Assembly (NCBI GenBank): GCA_002284875.1
Contig: CP015604.1
Span: 558,001-622,000, forward strand
Origin: Actinobacteria bacterium IMCC26103
Lineage (GTDB): Bacteria; Actinomycetota; Actinomycetes; Nanopelagicales; Nanopelagicaceae
DNA length: 64,000 nucleotides
Direction: 5' to 3'
The position numbers and the translations under genes are program-made. Within the stretch, counting starts at the first letter, position 1. Each line of letters begins with the position of its first letter. This document shows, one piece after another, positions 1 through 10,793 of this stretch. The notes beneath the pieces are model-generated. The model did not search any database. It was not told where the DNA came from and was given only the letters and a program-made list of their open reading frames with translations.

Positions 1-360
1 GATCTCGGATTCACTGGAGATAAGGCTGTTGGCGTTCGCCTAGTTCGCAAAGCTTGCGATGAACCACTTCGTTGGATTGCAGAAAATGCTGGCCTTGAAG
101 GCTACGTTGTAGTTGCAAAGGTGCGCGCGCTAAAAGCTAACGAAGGCTTTAATGCAGCAACTGATGTCTACGGCGATCTTGCAAAAGATGGCGTAATTGA
201 TCCAGTTAAGGTGACTCGTTCAGCACTTGCTAACGCAGCATCAATTGCAGCGATGTTCATTACAACTGAAGCAGTTGTTTACGAACGTCCTGCAGATGAA
301 GTTGCAGAAGCCGCCGGCGGACATGGACATTCACATGGACCTGGTGGGCACAGCCACTAA
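1..360 (+). CDS. groEL: Chaperonin GroEL, C-terminal part (gene starts before the window)
   Basis: Reading frame 1 is open from the first base to the TAA at 358-360 and gives the last 119 residues of the 60-kDa chaperonin, the ATP-driven folding cage that works with GroES in the cytoplasm. The segment covers the end of the intermediate/equatorial domain, including the VKVTRSAL and [13 protein letters not shown] stretches typical of GroEL. The tail is rich in Gly and His and ends in HGPGGHSH. Actinobacteria often carry two GroEL copies, one with a Gly/Met tail and one with a His-rich tail as here; the His-rich copy (GroEL1 type) is the one next to whiB3 in Mycobacterium, which matches this context. 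The start is outside the window. Confidence 0.96.
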   Translation, partial: DLGFTGDKAVGVRLVRKACDEPLRWIAENAGLEGYVVVAKVRALKANEGFNAATDVYGDLAKDGVIDPVKVTRSALANAASIAAMFITTEAVVYERPADEVAEAAGGHGHSHGPGGHSH

Positions 361-409
361 CTCCAGGAAGTGGCAGTACGGCTAGCCACTAAATCCAGAA
401 ATCTCTAAG

Positions 410-447
410 AAAACCCCGCACCAAAACTGGTGCGAGGTTTTCCTTTT
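410..447 (+). terminator. Intrinsic terminator after groEL
   Basis: A 14-bp inverted repeat with one mismatch (left arm 410-423, loop AAAC, right arm 428-441) is followed by a T-rich run. It lies 50 bp after the groEL stop and before the promoter of the next gene, so it probably ends the groEL transcript. Confidence 0.85.
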
Positions 448-469
448 ACCCAAATTCTCACCCCAGTGC

Positions 470-499
470 GTGACCCATTCAGTGGAACTAACGTATAAT
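470..499 (+). promoter_or_regulatory. Sigma-70-type promoter of the giant surface protein
   Basis: A consensus -10 box TATAAT lies at 494-499, with a weak -35 (GTGACC, 470-475) 18 bp upstream. Transcription would start near 506, leaving a leader of about 88 nt before the TTG start at 594. Confidence 0.6.
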
Positions 500-505
500 T
501 AGCGC

Positions 506-593
506 CTGAGGGGATAACCCCTCACGAAATAAGGAATCCCTTGATCAGGGACGGCTCGACCACCGGAAGATGGCTAATGAAAACTTATAAGAA
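506..593 (+). promoter_or_regulatory. Structured 5' leader, unidentified (possible riboswitch or attenuator)
   Basis: The leader between the predicted start site and the TTG codon folds into successive short hairpins: GAGGGG/CCCCUC around 508-523, CCCU/AGGG around 537-549 and a CCA/TGG arm pair around 561-573. No good Shine-Dalgarno site is visible near the TTG. A 6-codon mini-ORF (ATG at 578) ends in a TGA that overlaps the TTG start region, which could couple translation. It does not match the cores of c-di-GMP-I, ydaO, SAM or cobalamin riboswitches as I remember them. The structure is visible; the regulatory role is inferred. Confidence 0.4.
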
Positions 594-3500
594 TTGAACG
601 GGCGCTTCTCAAAGCGCATTGCTCGCTTAAACTTACTAACTCTTGTTTTTGCTTCGCTAATATTAATTTCTCCTGGTACAAATAATTTAAAAGCTCAGGC
701 GGCAGTTTCATCGCTCGCGACTTGTCAGAACGGTTCGGCAGCGCAGAATAATATTCAAGTCGAACCATCACATCCAACGGTTATGTATATAGATTCTGGA
801 TTGAACCCACGTATTGACGCTGGATACGTAGGTTATCGAATTGCAAACAGAACGGGTTCGACTTTAAAGGGATATTGGGCATCGATAGATAACTTCGCAG
901 GTGGTGTAGTTTCTTTAGCAAATCCGCTGGATAAATTCCTTGCGATTCCAGAGATACCCGCAAATGAAACCAGAACCGTTTATTTTTTACTAAAAGCGAG
1001 CACTTCTACCAAGACTGCACAAGCACACGATTTTCGTATTTGGGATGAATACCCTTCCGCGAGTTCAGCTGTAAATAAATATTCTTGTAACTTTGCTTTT
1101 GCCAAAGTAGCCGAAACAATCAAGGCATCAGCCAATAAACCAACCAGTACAACTGTTAGCACTCTTGGCAATATTGGAGAAACTTTTACAGTCACAGCGG
1201 TAGGTGAGACGGGTCAAATTGGTCAAGGCAATCCAGACGTGGGCAGAATTTTGTGGTTTACCCCGAGTGCTTATTCAAACTTTCCTACTAGAGCTTTCCG
1301 ACTTGAATCTGTTGTTCTAAAAGTCAGCGATAAGAATAATCCCAATATAGATGCTGGAAATGTCAGATTTTATAATGAGCGAACTTTCATTAAAACGGAT
1401 ACTGCTCCAAATTCAAACCCCAGTTACACGGGGGAATTAACCACTTTAGATAATTTAGTTGGTAAACGATTCTATTCAAATACTTACACATTTAGAATTA
1501 TTGATGCTGCCTCAGCTTCGATTGTTCCAGTGGCTCAGATTTCAAGTGGTACCCAGATTAAACATACGGCAATTGGCGCACTTGGAACAGCCCTCATTGA
1601 TGCTTCCACAAAAACTATTCCTGCAAACATCACAAAAGAATTGAGTTCTACTAGCTACGCTTCATTCGAGACTGTAACTATTTCTGGAACCAAATACACG
1701 GCAGTTCCATATAAAATAACACTAAAGGGAACAACGTCGGCTGTAATTACTGCGGATCAAGTTGTAGACGTCCCCGCTCCTGGTGCTATTTACAAAACAG
1801 GATCAACCCAATTAAAAATTGGAGGCGCATCTGCGTCCAATTATTCTGATCCAGAGACTTTAACTTCAGAAGCAGATTTATCTCCGCGACCGCTGCATTT
1901 TATTGGGCCATTTTCTTTTAGTTCTTCATCTTTCGTGGTTTTGACGTACACAATGTATATACCGGGAGTAGCTGGTACATATTCAAATAGCGCGACTGCA
2001 TACATTGGCGATAGGCGAATCACTGCATCTACTACTGCGACAATTCCGTCAGTAAAAGTTACCGTAAACGGATCAGGTACTGTTACAGGGTCCGAAACAA
2101 CAACAGTCCAGCTACTTCCTGACCCGCTAACAAAAGTTGCTTCAAGTATTGATACCTCTACTTCAACTATTAACGGCTCTATAAATGCGAATGACACGAC
2201 CACAGCTGGCTATTTTGAGTGGGGTACTTCGTCAACGTTGGATGCCTACACGAGCATAAGTCTCGGCGCGATAACGGGTAATACCGCGACAGCCAAATCC
2301 TCTAATCTTGCCACCCTAACTCCTGGAACTACTTATTACTACCGAATTGTGGCTGTTTCATTTGGGGTTAGGTATGTAGGAGCAATTTTAAGTTTTAGAA
2401 CTTTGGATCAGAAGAGCAATCCAACTGTCGTAACAGATCCGCCCACTAACGTGACCCTAACTGATGCAACTCTAAATGGGACCGTTGACCCAAATTTAAC
2501 GGAAGTTAGAACTGCCTTTAAAATTTGGCGCAATACGGACACTCAAACCGTGTACCTAGTTGATGATCCAACGTCCGCCTATAACGTCTCAAATAACCCA
2601 TATTCCCTTTATATCGGTGCCTCGCCTACATCCATTTCAATAAATATGTCTGACGTTGCAACAGGATCTACTGTTAACGGTTGGATCTCGCCAGGTGCAA
2701 CTATTTATTACCAGGCGATTGCTGTAACGACTGCCTCCCCTACCACGACCTATACCGCTAGTGAAATTCGACAATTTACATTCGCGGCATATAACGATCA
2801 AATAATTAATTTTGACCCTATTTCTGATATTACTTGGGGTGCTTCGGCTCCAGTAGATTCCGCAAGCGCGACTAGTGGTTTAGCAATTACTTATGGATCT
2901 TCAACAACCGATGTATGTACGGTTAATGCCAGTACAGGTGTGATTACGATTCTTAAAGCAGGTGATTGCACAATCTCTGCTAATCAACCTGGTGGACTCA
3001 AGAGCGCGGGAGTCTATTACAACGCGGCCCCGGAAGTAACAAGAACTTTTACTGTAAATCCGCGCCCAATAACTGTAACTGCAGATGCAAAAACGAAATC
3101 TTACGGAGATAGTGATCCAGGATTAACCTATGCAGTGACAGGAACTTTGGTAAGTCCCGATGTATTCACTGGTTCTTTAACTCGCACTTCAGGCTCTGCG
3201 GTCGGGACCTATGCAATCACGCAGGGAAGTTTGGCGTTGAATGTTAATTACAGCCTGACTTATGTTGGTGCTAATTTATCGATTACTAAGAAACCACTGA
3301 CAGTAAAAGCAGATAGCAAATCAAAAGCCGCGGGTCAATCGACTCCAGCGTTTACATACACGCTTACCGGTTTGATTTCCCCGGATTCAATTACGGCGGT
3401 AACTTTAAGATTTACATCTAGTTCGCCCTCTTGGGACTCGACAACTGTTCCTACCGCGGATGGAAGTTACACGATTACTCCTACTGCGAGCGTATTCGGC

Positions 3501-6500
3501 ACCGGAACTGTTAATAATTATGAAGTAACTTACGAAACTGGCACGTATGTTGTTAGTAGTAAGTTAAGTCAAACCATCACTTGGACTTCGATTTCTACAA
3601 AAATATATGGAGATAGCGCAGTCGCGACCGCAACTGCATCGCCAAGTAATCTGACGGTTTCAATTTCTAGTTTATCTACAAGCGTATGTACAGTCCCAGC
3701 GGGGGCAGTCTCGGGCGCAACAGTTACTATATTGAAAGCGGGAAATTGCCAACTAAATGCCTCTCAGGCAGGAAATGGGACTTACGCAGCTGCAACTGAT
3801 GTTCCATATTCGTTCACAGTTAATCCAAAACCCATCACAATCACCGCGACAGTTTCAAGTTCGAGTATTACTTACGGCGGTTCGGCAGCTACGAAAAATT
3901 ATACAAACACGACATTGGTTGGTTCGGATGCATTATCCAAAGTCGTACTCACTTTTAGTTCATCTTCACCAACTTATTCAAGTGAAACCGTCCCAAGTAA
4001 TTATGGTGTATATGTATTGACGCCGTCTGACGCAGAAATGTCTCCGGGTTTAATTTCTAATTACACAATTACGTATGAGACAACAACCTACACAATCGGC
4101 AAGAGAAATATCACAGTTACTGCAGATGCAAAATCTAAGTACTACGGTCAGTCTGATCCATCTTTAACAAAAACCATAACTACTGGTTCGCTTGTAGGCG
4201 GCGATGATTTCACGGGAAGCCTTAGTCGAAATGCCGGTGAAGTCGTCGGTACCTATGCAATAAATCAGAATTCACTCTCTCTTGGGGATAATTACAACTT
4301 AACTTTTGTATCTTCAAATCTAGTTATTAGTGCAAAAACAATCACGGTTTCTGCAGTAACCAAGACCAAGGTGTATGGCCAGTCTGATCCGACACTCACA
4401 TATACCTATACCCCAGAACTTGAAAGTGGCGATGCTTTTACCGGCTCGCAATCTAGAAATTCTGGCGAAAATGTCGGTACTTACACAATTAACCAAGGGA
4501 CTCTGGCTCTTTCCGCTAATTACTCAATAACTTATATCCCAGAAACTTTAACTGTCACCTCAAAACCTTTGACTATTAAGGCTGAAAGCAAGACTCGAGC
4601 CGCTGGTCAATCACAGCCTAACTTCACCTACCTATTAACTGGTTTGGCAGGTTCAGATTCAATTACTGCAGTAGTACTAACTTTCACTAAGACCGGAAGC
4701 TATGACTCCACAACAGCACCTTCTAGTCCAGATACTTATGTCATAACTCCCTCTGCGCCAACATTTGGAACAGGTGTAATCGGAAACTACACAGTTACAT
4801 ATGAAACTGGTACATATACGATCAGTTCATTGGAAGGTCAAGTTCTTAATTGGACTGCCATAACGACAAAAACCTACGGTCAGTCAGCGACCGCAACGGT
4901 AACTTCTAGCAAAGGCCTAACGCCGGTAAATGTCACAAGTTTGACACCGTTAGTCTGCACAGTTCCCTCGAGTTCAAGTTCCGGTGCCGTCGTCACTTTA
5001 ATAGGTGCAGGTACTTGTACATTAAATGCAGCTCAGCCCGGAAATGGCACCGTTGCGGCAGCAACTGACGCGACGGTGAGTTTCACGGTCAACCCTAAGC
5101 CAATAGTAATTTCTGCAACTATTTCAGCTTCTCCTAAAACTTACGGAGATAGCAGCGCGACAAAGGGATATACAGTAGCAACACTTGTCAGCCCAGACTC
5201 AATTTCGTCGGTCACGCTAACTTTTACGTCAAGTTCACCTAGTTACTCAAATGCAGTTGTGCCAACTAATGCTGGTACTTATATTTTGACCCCGAGCGGT
5301 GAAATATTCGAAACTGGAACCGTTACTAATTACACCATTAGTTACGAGACCACTACATATATTATAAACACTCTCTCGCTCACAATTACCGCTTCTTCAC
5401 ACACGGTAAATGAAGGCGATCCAATTCCGACTATAACCGAAACTTATTCTTCATTTGCGTATTCGGAAGGATCAAGTGACCTAACTGGTTCACTTACATG
5501 TTCCACCACTTATACAACGTTATCTTCAGCGGGAAGTTATCCAACAACTTGTAGTGGCAAATCTTCGAATAATTACAGTATTAGTTATATAGCTGGTTCA
5601 GTTACCGTTAATTCAAGCGGAAGTCCGACTGCATACACAGTTACTTATAATCTAAATGGTGGAAGTGGTACGACCCCCACTGAAAGTTCGAAAACTGCGG
5701 GTCAAACATTCTTAACTGCCAGTAGTTCTGGAATTTCTCGTGGCGGGTACACATTTGGCGGATGGAGTTGTAACTCTGTAACTAAAGGCGAAAATGTTTC
5801 AGTTACTGTTGGAACCAGCAACATGGTCTGTACCGCAATTTGGAATAAGAATGGCAACTCAAATAGCCCAGCGGCCAATAACAACCCACCAGTAACTCCA
5901 GCATCAATTAAGAAGGTCGCCATTGCGCATCTAGTTACAATCGCAACTACTCCTGTGAAAACTACGATTTCTGTAGTTCCTGCAACACCAACTCCTGCAG
6001 CAACGCCTAAACCATCTCCAACACCATCTCCAACACCAACTCCTGCAGCAACGCCTAAACCATCTCCAACACCAACTCCTGCAGCAACGCCTAAACCATC
6101 TCCAACACCAACTCCTGCAGCAACTCCTACGCCTGCGGCAACACCTACGCCTGCGGCAACACCTACGCCTGCGGCAACACCTACGCCTGCGACAACTCCT
6201 TCACCGGAACCAAGCAAATCGCCTGCGCCATCTGCGACACCATCAGCCTCAGCCTCAGCTTCACCGGAACCAAGCAAGTCGCCTATTTCCAATTCTGATA
6301 AGTCAAATCTGGTACCAGAAGGCGTAACCCTTTCAAAAACAACAGTGATTCCCGTTTTAAATACGAAAGAAATTAGCTTCAAGGGAGTTGGAGTCTCAAA
6401 GGTTGCAGTGGTAAATGATGAAGTGTCCGTTTCTGCAAAGCCAGGCTTCAGTGGGAAGACTGTTGTGACAGTAACGCTTAAAAATGATGAGGAAATATCA

Positions 6501-7115
6501 GTAATTACAGCAGATGTACTTGTAATACCTATGCCAGTTACGAACCCTGTTGTTAAGGAAGTTTCAGAAGAAAAAACTCGAATTACTTGGGTCAGATCCC
6601 CAAATGCAATTGGATACGAAGTCTCCCAAAACGGGGAAATTTTGTGTATGACAAAATCTGTAAGTTGTACTTTAAACAAAAATATACCTGCAGATCCACC
6701 AGTTGAAATTAAAGCACTTGGCAGAGATCAAACAGCTAGCGTAGTTCGTGAGGCAGCCTATGTAGCCGCACCAGTTAGAGTAGTTCCTGATATAGCTTTA
6801 GTCGTCAATTTTGATACCAATAAATACAACATTGACTCAGGCGATCAACTCTTGATTCAAAATTTTGCCTTTGACATCAAGCTCTACGGCTACAAAGAGG
6901 TTGATATTTCTGGCCACACAGACTCGCGCGGTGGCGTTGATAACAACGTACTTTCAATGAATAGAGCAAAAGCTGCTCGAGATTACTTACTTAAACTAAT
7001 ACCGGATTTGAAGGTAACAATAAACGGTTATGCGGATGTCATTTCAGTTGCCTCAAACTCAACCATTGAGGGAATGGCAGCTAACCGGCGTGCGGAGTTC
7101 AGAGTCGTAAAGTAA
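594..7115 (+). CDS. Giant secreted MBG-repeat protein with C-terminal OmpA-like domain
   Basis: This 2,173-residue protein starts at TTG 594; an in-frame stop lies at 588-590, so no earlier start is possible. Residues 1-37 form a Sec signal peptide (basic N-terminus, hydrophobic core, KAQAA cleavage site). Residues about 510-740 look like two fibronectin-type modules. From about 820 to 1680 there are roughly ten MBG-type repeats of about 80 residues, each with an ITVTA...YG(D/Q)S core. Residues about 1682-1750 form a Listeria-Bacteroides repeat (GGY-FGGWSC). Residues about 1797-1900 are a Pro/Thr/Ala linker of the kind that spans cell walls. The last 110 residues are an OmpA-like domain with the [18 protein letters not shown] and NRRAEF motifs, which in this family binds peptidoglycan. 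It is probably a wall-anchored adhesin or surface-layer protein. The gene lies alone between groEL and whiB. Confidence 0.85.
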   Translation: MNGRFSKRIARLNLLTLVFASLILISPGTNNLKAQAAVSSLATCQNGSAAQNNIQVEPSHPTVMYIDSGLNPRIDAGYVGYRIANRTGSTLKGYWASIDNFAGGVVSLANPLDKFLAIPEIPANETRTVYFLLKASTSTKTAQAHDFRIWDEYPSASSAVNKYSCNFAFAKVAETIKASANKPTSTTVSTLGNIGETFTVTAVGETGQIGQGNPDVGRILWFTPSAYSNFPTRAFRLESVVLKVSDKNNPNIDAGNVRFYNERTFIKTDTAPNSNPSYTGELTTLDNLVGKRFYSNTYTFRIIDAASASIVPVAQISSGTQIKHTAIGALGTALIDASTKTIPANITKELSSTSYASFETVTISGTKYTAVPYKITLKGTTSAVITADQVVDVPAPGAIYKTGSTQLKIGGASASNYSDPETLTSEADLSPRPLHFIGPFSFSSSSFVVLTYTMYIPGVAGTYSNSATAYIGDRRITASTTATIPSVKVTVNGSGTVTGSETTTVQLLPDPLTKVASSIDTSTSTINGSINANDTTTAGYFEWGTSSTLDAYTSISLGAITGNTATAKSSNLATLTPGTTYYYRIVAVSFGVRYVGAILSFRTLDQKSNPTVVTDPPTNVTLTDATLNGTVDPNLTEVRTAFKIWRNTDTQTVYLVDDPTSAYNVSNNPYSLYIGASPTSISINMSDVATGSTVNGWISPGATIYYQAIAVTTASPTTTYTASEIRQFTFAAYNDQIINFDPISDITWGASAPVDSASATSGLAITYGSSTTDVCTVNASTGVITILKAGDCTISANQPGGLKSAGVYYNAAPEVTRTFTVNPRPITVTADAKTKSYGDSDPGLTYAVTGTLVSPDVFTGSLTRTSGSAVGTYAITQGSLALNVNYSLTYVGANLSITKKPLTVKADSKSKAAGQSTPAFTYTLTGLISPDSITAVTLRFTSSSPSWDSTTVPTADGSYTITPTASVFGTGTVNNYEVTYETGTYVVSSKLSQTITWTSISTKIYGDSAVATATASPSNLTVSISSLSTSVCTVPAGAVSGATVTILKAGNCQLNASQAGNGTYAAATDVPYSFTVNPKPITITATVSSSSITYGGSAATKNYTNTTLVGSDALSKVVLTFSSSSPTYSSETVPSNYGVYVLTPSDAEMSPGLISNYTITYETTTYTIGKRNITVTADAKSKYYGQSDPSLTKTITTGSLVGGDDFTGSLSRNAGEVVGTYAINQNSLSLGDNYNLTFVSSNLVISAKTITVSAVTKTKVYGQSDPTLTYTYTPELESGDAFTGSQSRNSGENVGTYTINQGTLALSANYSITYIPETLTVTSKPLTIKAESKTRAAGQSQPNFTYLLTGLAGSDSITAVVLTFTKTGSYDSTTAPSSPDTYVITPSAPTFGTGVIGNYTVTYETGTYTISSLEGQVLNWTAITTKTYGQSATATVTSSKGLTPVNVTSLTPLVCTVPSSSSSGAVVTLIGAGTCTLNAAQPGNGTVAAATDATVSFTVNPKPIVISATISASPKTYGDSSATKGYTVATLVSPDSISSVTLTFTSSSPSYSNAVVPTNAGTYILTPSGEIFETGTVTNYTISYETTTYIINTLSLTITASSHTVNEGDPIPTITETYSSFAYSEGSSDLTGSLTCSTTYTTLSSAGSYPTTCSGKSSNNYSISYIAGSVTVNSSGSPTAYTVTYNLNGGSGTTPTESSKTAGQTFLTASSSGISRGGYTFGGWSCNSVTKGENVSVTVGTSNMVCTAIWNKNGNSNSPAANNNPPVTPASIKKVAIAHLVTIATTPVKTTISVVPATPTPAATPKPSPTPSPTPTPAATPKPSPTPTPAATPKPSPTPTPAATPTPAATPTPAATPTPAATPTPATTPSPEPSKSPAPSATPSASASASPEPSKSPISNSDKSNLVPEGVTLSKTTVIPVLNTKEISFKGVGVSKVAVVNDEVSVSAKPGFSGKTVVTVTLKNDEEISVITADVLVIPMPVTNPVVKEVSEEKTRITWVRSPNAIGYEVSQNGEILCMTKSVSCTLNKNIPADPPVEIKALGRDQTASVVREAAYVAAPVRVVPDIALVVNFDTNKYNIDSGDQLLIQNFAFDIKLYGYKEVDISGHTDSRGGVDNNVLSMNRAKAARDYLLKLIPDLKVTINGYADVISVASNSTIEGMAANRRAEFRVVK
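5991..6188 (+). repeat. In-frame tandem repeats encoding the Pro/Thr/Ala linker
   Basis: Three exact 36-bp units start at 5991, 6039 and 6075, with a 12-bp insertion after the first, and a partial fourth begins at 6111. Three 18-bp units (6135, 6153, 6171) follow, then decayed copies. All unit lengths are multiples of 3, so copy-number changes would lengthen or shorten the linker without breaking the frame. Confidence 0.9.
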
Positions 7116-7125
7116 ATAGTCCAAA

Positions 7126-7164
7126 TAAAAATCCTCCGTACTCAATGAGTGCGGAGGATTTTTA
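7126..7164. terminator. Bidirectional terminator between surface protein and whiB
   Basis: A 17-bp inverted repeat with one mismatch (arms around 7128-7144 and 7148-7164, small AATG-type loop) has A-rich and T-rich flanks on both sides. It can therefore end transcription of both converging genes. Confidence 0.9.
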
Positions 7165-7184
7165 TTTCTCGATTAGGGGGCTAA

Positions 7185-7484
7185 TCAGGAAGCTTCGTAA
7201 ATCGTTGGTTCTTCCTTGCCGAGCAGAACTGCGCGATCATCTTCAGATAAACCGCCCCAGATTCCGTAAGGCTCTTGCACTGCTAGGGCATGTGCGCGGC
7301 ACGCTTGTATCACTGGACAGGTTGCACAGACTGCTTTTGCTGCATTCTCGCGATTGCGACGACGCGGACCGCGTTCGCCATCTGGATGGAAGAACATTTC
7401 GGCAGGAAGCTCACGGCAGGCGCCTTCGTACTGCCATTCCCAATGATCTGCGATTGGAAGCGGTAGACGTGATAGTTCAGCCAT
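7185..7484 (-). CDS. whiB3: WhiB3/WhiD-family iron-sulfur transcription regulator
   Basis: A 99-residue cytoplasmic regulator that binds a redox- and NO-sensitive 4Fe-4S cluster and acts with the principal sigma factor. The four ligands are Cys23, Cys53, Cys56 and Cys62 (C-x29-C-x2-C-x5-C), followed by the GIWGG turn at 74-78. The stretch MFFHPDGERG and the CPVIxACR...EPYGIWGGL segment resemble WhiB3/WhiD rather than WhiB1 or WhiB2. A longer frame exists upstream, but the ATG at 7482-7484 has a perfect AAGGAG (7491-7496) six nt before it. The position beside groEL and the guaB genes matches the whiB3 locus of mycobacteria. It is divergent from the MerR/B12 regulator. Confidence 0.92.
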   Translation of the reverse strand: MAELSRLPLPIADHWEWQYEGACRELPAEMFFHPDGERGPRRRNRENAAKAVCATCPVIQACRAHALAVQEPYGIWGGLSEDDRAVLLGKEEPTIYEAS

Positions 7485-7514
7485 GATTTTCTCCTTACCT
7501 TGTTGAATAGCCCA

Positions 7515-7543
7515 ACCATACAACCGCGCCATAGGTTGTTCAA
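7515..7543 (-). promoter_or_regulatory. Promoter of whiB3
   Basis: On the minus strand, -35 TTGAAC (7538-7543) and -10 TATGGT (7515-7520) are separated by 17 bp, giving a start site near 7508 and a leader of about 24 nt with the AAGGAG site. An inverted repeat ACAACC/GGTTGT (7520-7525, 7534-7539) lies across the spacer. Confidence 0.6.
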
Positions 7544-7568
7544 GTACCTATCGGGTCAAAAGTTGTTC
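7520..7568. promoter_or_regulatory. Candidate operator with three GTTGTT-type half-sites
   Basis: GTTGTTC occurs as a direct repeat at 7535-7541 and 7562-7568, with an inverted partial copy (ACAACC) at 7520-7525. The set covers the -35 region and spacer of the whiB3 promoter in the intergenic region shared with the MerR/B12 regulator, as expected for an operator of a divergently encoded regulator. Binding is inferred. Confidence 0.35.
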
Positions 7569-7632
7569 GTTTCGTCACCCCGCGAGCGTGTTTCAAGTGG
7601 TGGGGCGGGCCGGTTCGCGCCACCATTGGGCC

Positions 7633-8508
7633 ATGGAAGAGCTCCTGACCGTGGCAGCAGTCGCCCGCCAGATCGGCGTAGCTCCTGCGACCCTGCGAAC
7701 CTGGGCTCGGCGCTATGGCCTTGGCCCATCGAGCCATGAAGCCGGCGAACATCGCAGATACTGCGCTAGTGACTTAGCCAAGTTAACTTTGATGCGCCGC
7801 CTAATTTCAGCAGGTGTGGCACCAGCTGATGCTGCCGAGCAAGCGCTGGCACATAAAGGCGAAGTAAAAGTTGAAAAGATTTTAAAGGCTTTTGAAGTCC
7901 GCGAAGATGTGGTTGCAGCAGTTGTAAAAGCGGCAAATTCGCTAGATCGAAATTTCGTTGAAAGTATCTTGCGAAAAGATATTGATAAATATGGGGTTAT
8001 TGATAGCTGGCAAGAAGTAATTGTACCGGTCCTGGTAATCGTTGGCGATGCTTGGGAAGAAACCGGCACAGGTATTGAAATCGAACATTTACTTTCCGAG
8101 ACCATCACCGCAATTCTGCGCGAACGATCAAAGCAGTTAAAAGCCCCATTAAATTCCCGTCCAGTATTACTGGCCTCTGTTGGTGAAGAATTGCATTGCT
8201 TGGCGCTGCACGCTCTACATGCCGCACTTGCTGAAGCAAAGGTAGATTGCAATTTCCTCGGAGCGCGCACCCCACTAGAAGCTCTATCAAATGTCATTAC
8301 CCGTAGCGCCCCACCTGCAGTATTTCTCTGGGCGCAGTTATCAAAAAATGGCGATCCAAAATTCTTCCGCGATATTCCTGCAATTCGCCCAGCGCCACGC
8401 TTTATCTTGGGCGGGCCAGGATGGGACCGCGATGAATGCGCAGATGTGGCCTTTGCCGATGATTTAACGCTGGCTTGCGAGCAGATTAAGCAGGCGTTGG
8501 GAGCCTAA
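7633..8508 (+). CDS. MerR-family regulator with B12-binding domain (CarH/LitR type)
   Basis: This 291-residue protein has an N-terminal MerR winged helix-turn-helix (about 5-70, with TLRTWARRYGLGPS and EHRRY). A helical bundle follows, and then a C-terminal Rossmann-like B12 domain (about 175-290, ending ILGGPGW). Residues 141-152 give exactly W-x9-E-H, the signature of CarH-type adenosylcobalamin photoreceptors. Glu186-x-His188 with Ala191 matches the ExHxx(G/A) base-off cobalamin motif. Family members repress carotenoid or photolyase genes in the dark and release DNA on illumination. The ATG at 7633 puts the start just before the HTH; no clear ribosome site is visible, and earlier GTG codons from 7588 would add unrelated residues. 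It is divergent from whiB3, which is a plausible target. Confidence 0.83.
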   Translation: MEELLTVAAVARQIGVAPATLRTWARRYGLGPSSHEAGEHRRYCASDLAKLTLMRRLISAGVAPADAAEQALAHKGEVKVEKILKAFEVREDVVAAVVKAANSLDRNFVESILRKDIDKYGVIDSWQEVIVPVLVIVGDAWEETGTGIEIEHLLSETITAILRERSKQLKAPLNSRPVLLASVGEELHCLALHALHAALAEAKVDCNFLGARTPLEALSNVITRSAPPAVFLWAQLSKNGDPKFFRDIPAIRPAPRFILGGPGWDRDECADVAFADDLTLACEQIKQALGA

Positions 8509-8517
8509 ATCTCAAGT

Positions 8518-9668
<1,151 letters not shown>

Positions 9669-9679
9669 GGAAGGCCGCC

Positions 9680-10789
9680 ATGGATATTGAGATCGCACCA
9701 GGAAAGCGCGCCCGCCAGGCTTACTCGTTCGACGATATTGCAATCGTTCCAAGTCGTCGTACTCGCAACCCCGAAGATGTTTCAACAGCGTGGCAGATCG
9801 ATGCCTATAAATTTGATATTCCGATGTTGGCAGCGCCAATGGACTCTGTTGTTTCGCCAGAAACAGCAATTGAAATTGGTCGACTCGGCGGACTTGGCGT
9901 ACTTAACCTCGAAGGACTCTGGACTCGTTATGACGATCCACGAATTCCACTTGGTGAAATTGCATCCATGCCAGATAAGCATGCAACTCGTCGTATGCAA
10001 GAAATTTACAGCGCACCGATTCGCCCAGAGTTAATCAAAGAGCGCATCAAAACTATTCGCGACTCTGGCGTAACCGTTGCAGCATCACTTTCGCCACAGC
10101 GCACCGCCGAACTTCATAAGGCGGTTATCGATGCCGGCGTGGACATCTTTGTTATTCGCGGAACAACCGTTTCAGCAGAACACGTTGGCAACGATGATTC
10201 AGTTCTCAATCTTAAGAAATTTATCTACGAGCTCGATGTACCAGTAATCGTTGGTGGCGTTGCTACTTCAACAGGTGCACTTCACTTGATGCGTGCAGGT
10301 GCTGCTGGTGTATTGGTTGGTTTTGGTGGGGGAGCCGCCCACACAACTCGTAAAGTTTTAGGAATCGAAGTTCCAATGGCATCGGCAGTTGCTGAAGTTG
10401 CTGCTGCGCGCCGCGAATATTTAGATGAATCTGGTGGACGTTATGTTCACGTTATTGCAGATGGTTCCGTTGGTCGTTCAGGTGATATCGCCAAAGCAAT
10501 TGCATGTGGCGCAGATGCAGTAATGATGGGCTCTCCACTTGCTAAGGCAGTCGAAGCGCCAGGTCTTGGTTGGCACTGGGGATCTGAGGCCCACCACCAA
10601 GAGTTGCCCCGTGGTGAACGTGTAAACGTTGGCACAGTTGGTTCAATTGAAGAGATTTTGCTTGGCTCATCGCACACATCAGATGGTTCCATGAACTTAT
10701 TCGGCGCACTTCGCCGCGCGATGGCAACATCTGGATACTCAGATGTTAAATCTTTCCAGCGCGTAGAAGTCATTATTCACGGGGCTTAA
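9680..10789 (+). CDS. guaB3: GuaB3-family IMP dehydrogenase/GMP reductase-like protein
   Basis: A 369-residue barrel protein of the GuaB3 family, which accompanies guaB in actinobacteria and cyanobacteria and has been reported in some species to act as a GMP reductase. It has the [13 protein letters not shown] start, no CBS domains and the [20 protein letters not shown] phosphate region. In the loop where GuaB carries SICTTR, this protein has AAHTTR: the catalytic Cys of IMPDH and GMP reductase is His221. Either another residue is the nucleophile or the role is not the classical covalent chemistry. It starts 11 nt after guaB at an ATG with upstream AAGGA, and ends 4 nt before guaA. Confidence 0.9.
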   Translation: MDIEIAPGKRARQAYSFDDIAIVPSRRTRNPEDVSTAWQIDAYKFDIPMLAAPMDSVVSPETAIEIGRLGGLGVLNLEGLWTRYDDPRIPLGEIASMPDKHATRRMQEIYSAPIRPELIKERIKTIRDSGVTVAASLSPQRTAELHKAVIDAGVDIFVIRGTTVSAEHVGNDDSVLNLKKFIYELDVPVIVGGVATSTGALHLMRAGAAGVLVGFGGGAAHTTRKVLGIEVPMASAVAEVAAARREYLDESGGRYVHVIADGSVGRSGDIAKAIACGADAVMMGSPLAKAVEAPGLGWHWGSEAHHQELPRGERVNVGTVGSIEEILLGSSHTSDGSMNLFGALRRAMATSGYSDVKSFQRVEVIIHGA

Positions 10790-10793
10790 TCGA

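Noticed and set aside
506-593. Cyclic-di-GMP-I (GEMM) or ydaO riboswitch
   Set aside because: The leader has hairpins and a GGGACG string, but the conserved GCAAAGC core and tetraloop receptor of GEMM and the ydaO core are not present, so no family name is given.
1841-2203. 120-aa minus-strand open frame
   Set aside because: Shadow of the surface-protein coding sequence with no family resemblance.
5991-6188. CRISPR-like array
   Set aside because: The repeats are contiguous, in frame and without unique spacers; they encode a protein linker.
5702-6679. 325-aa open frame on the minus strand within the surface-protein gene
   Set aside because: It is the antisense of the Pro/Thr repeat region; its Val/Gly/Ala repeats mirror the repeats on the plus strand, and it has no promoter or ribosome site.
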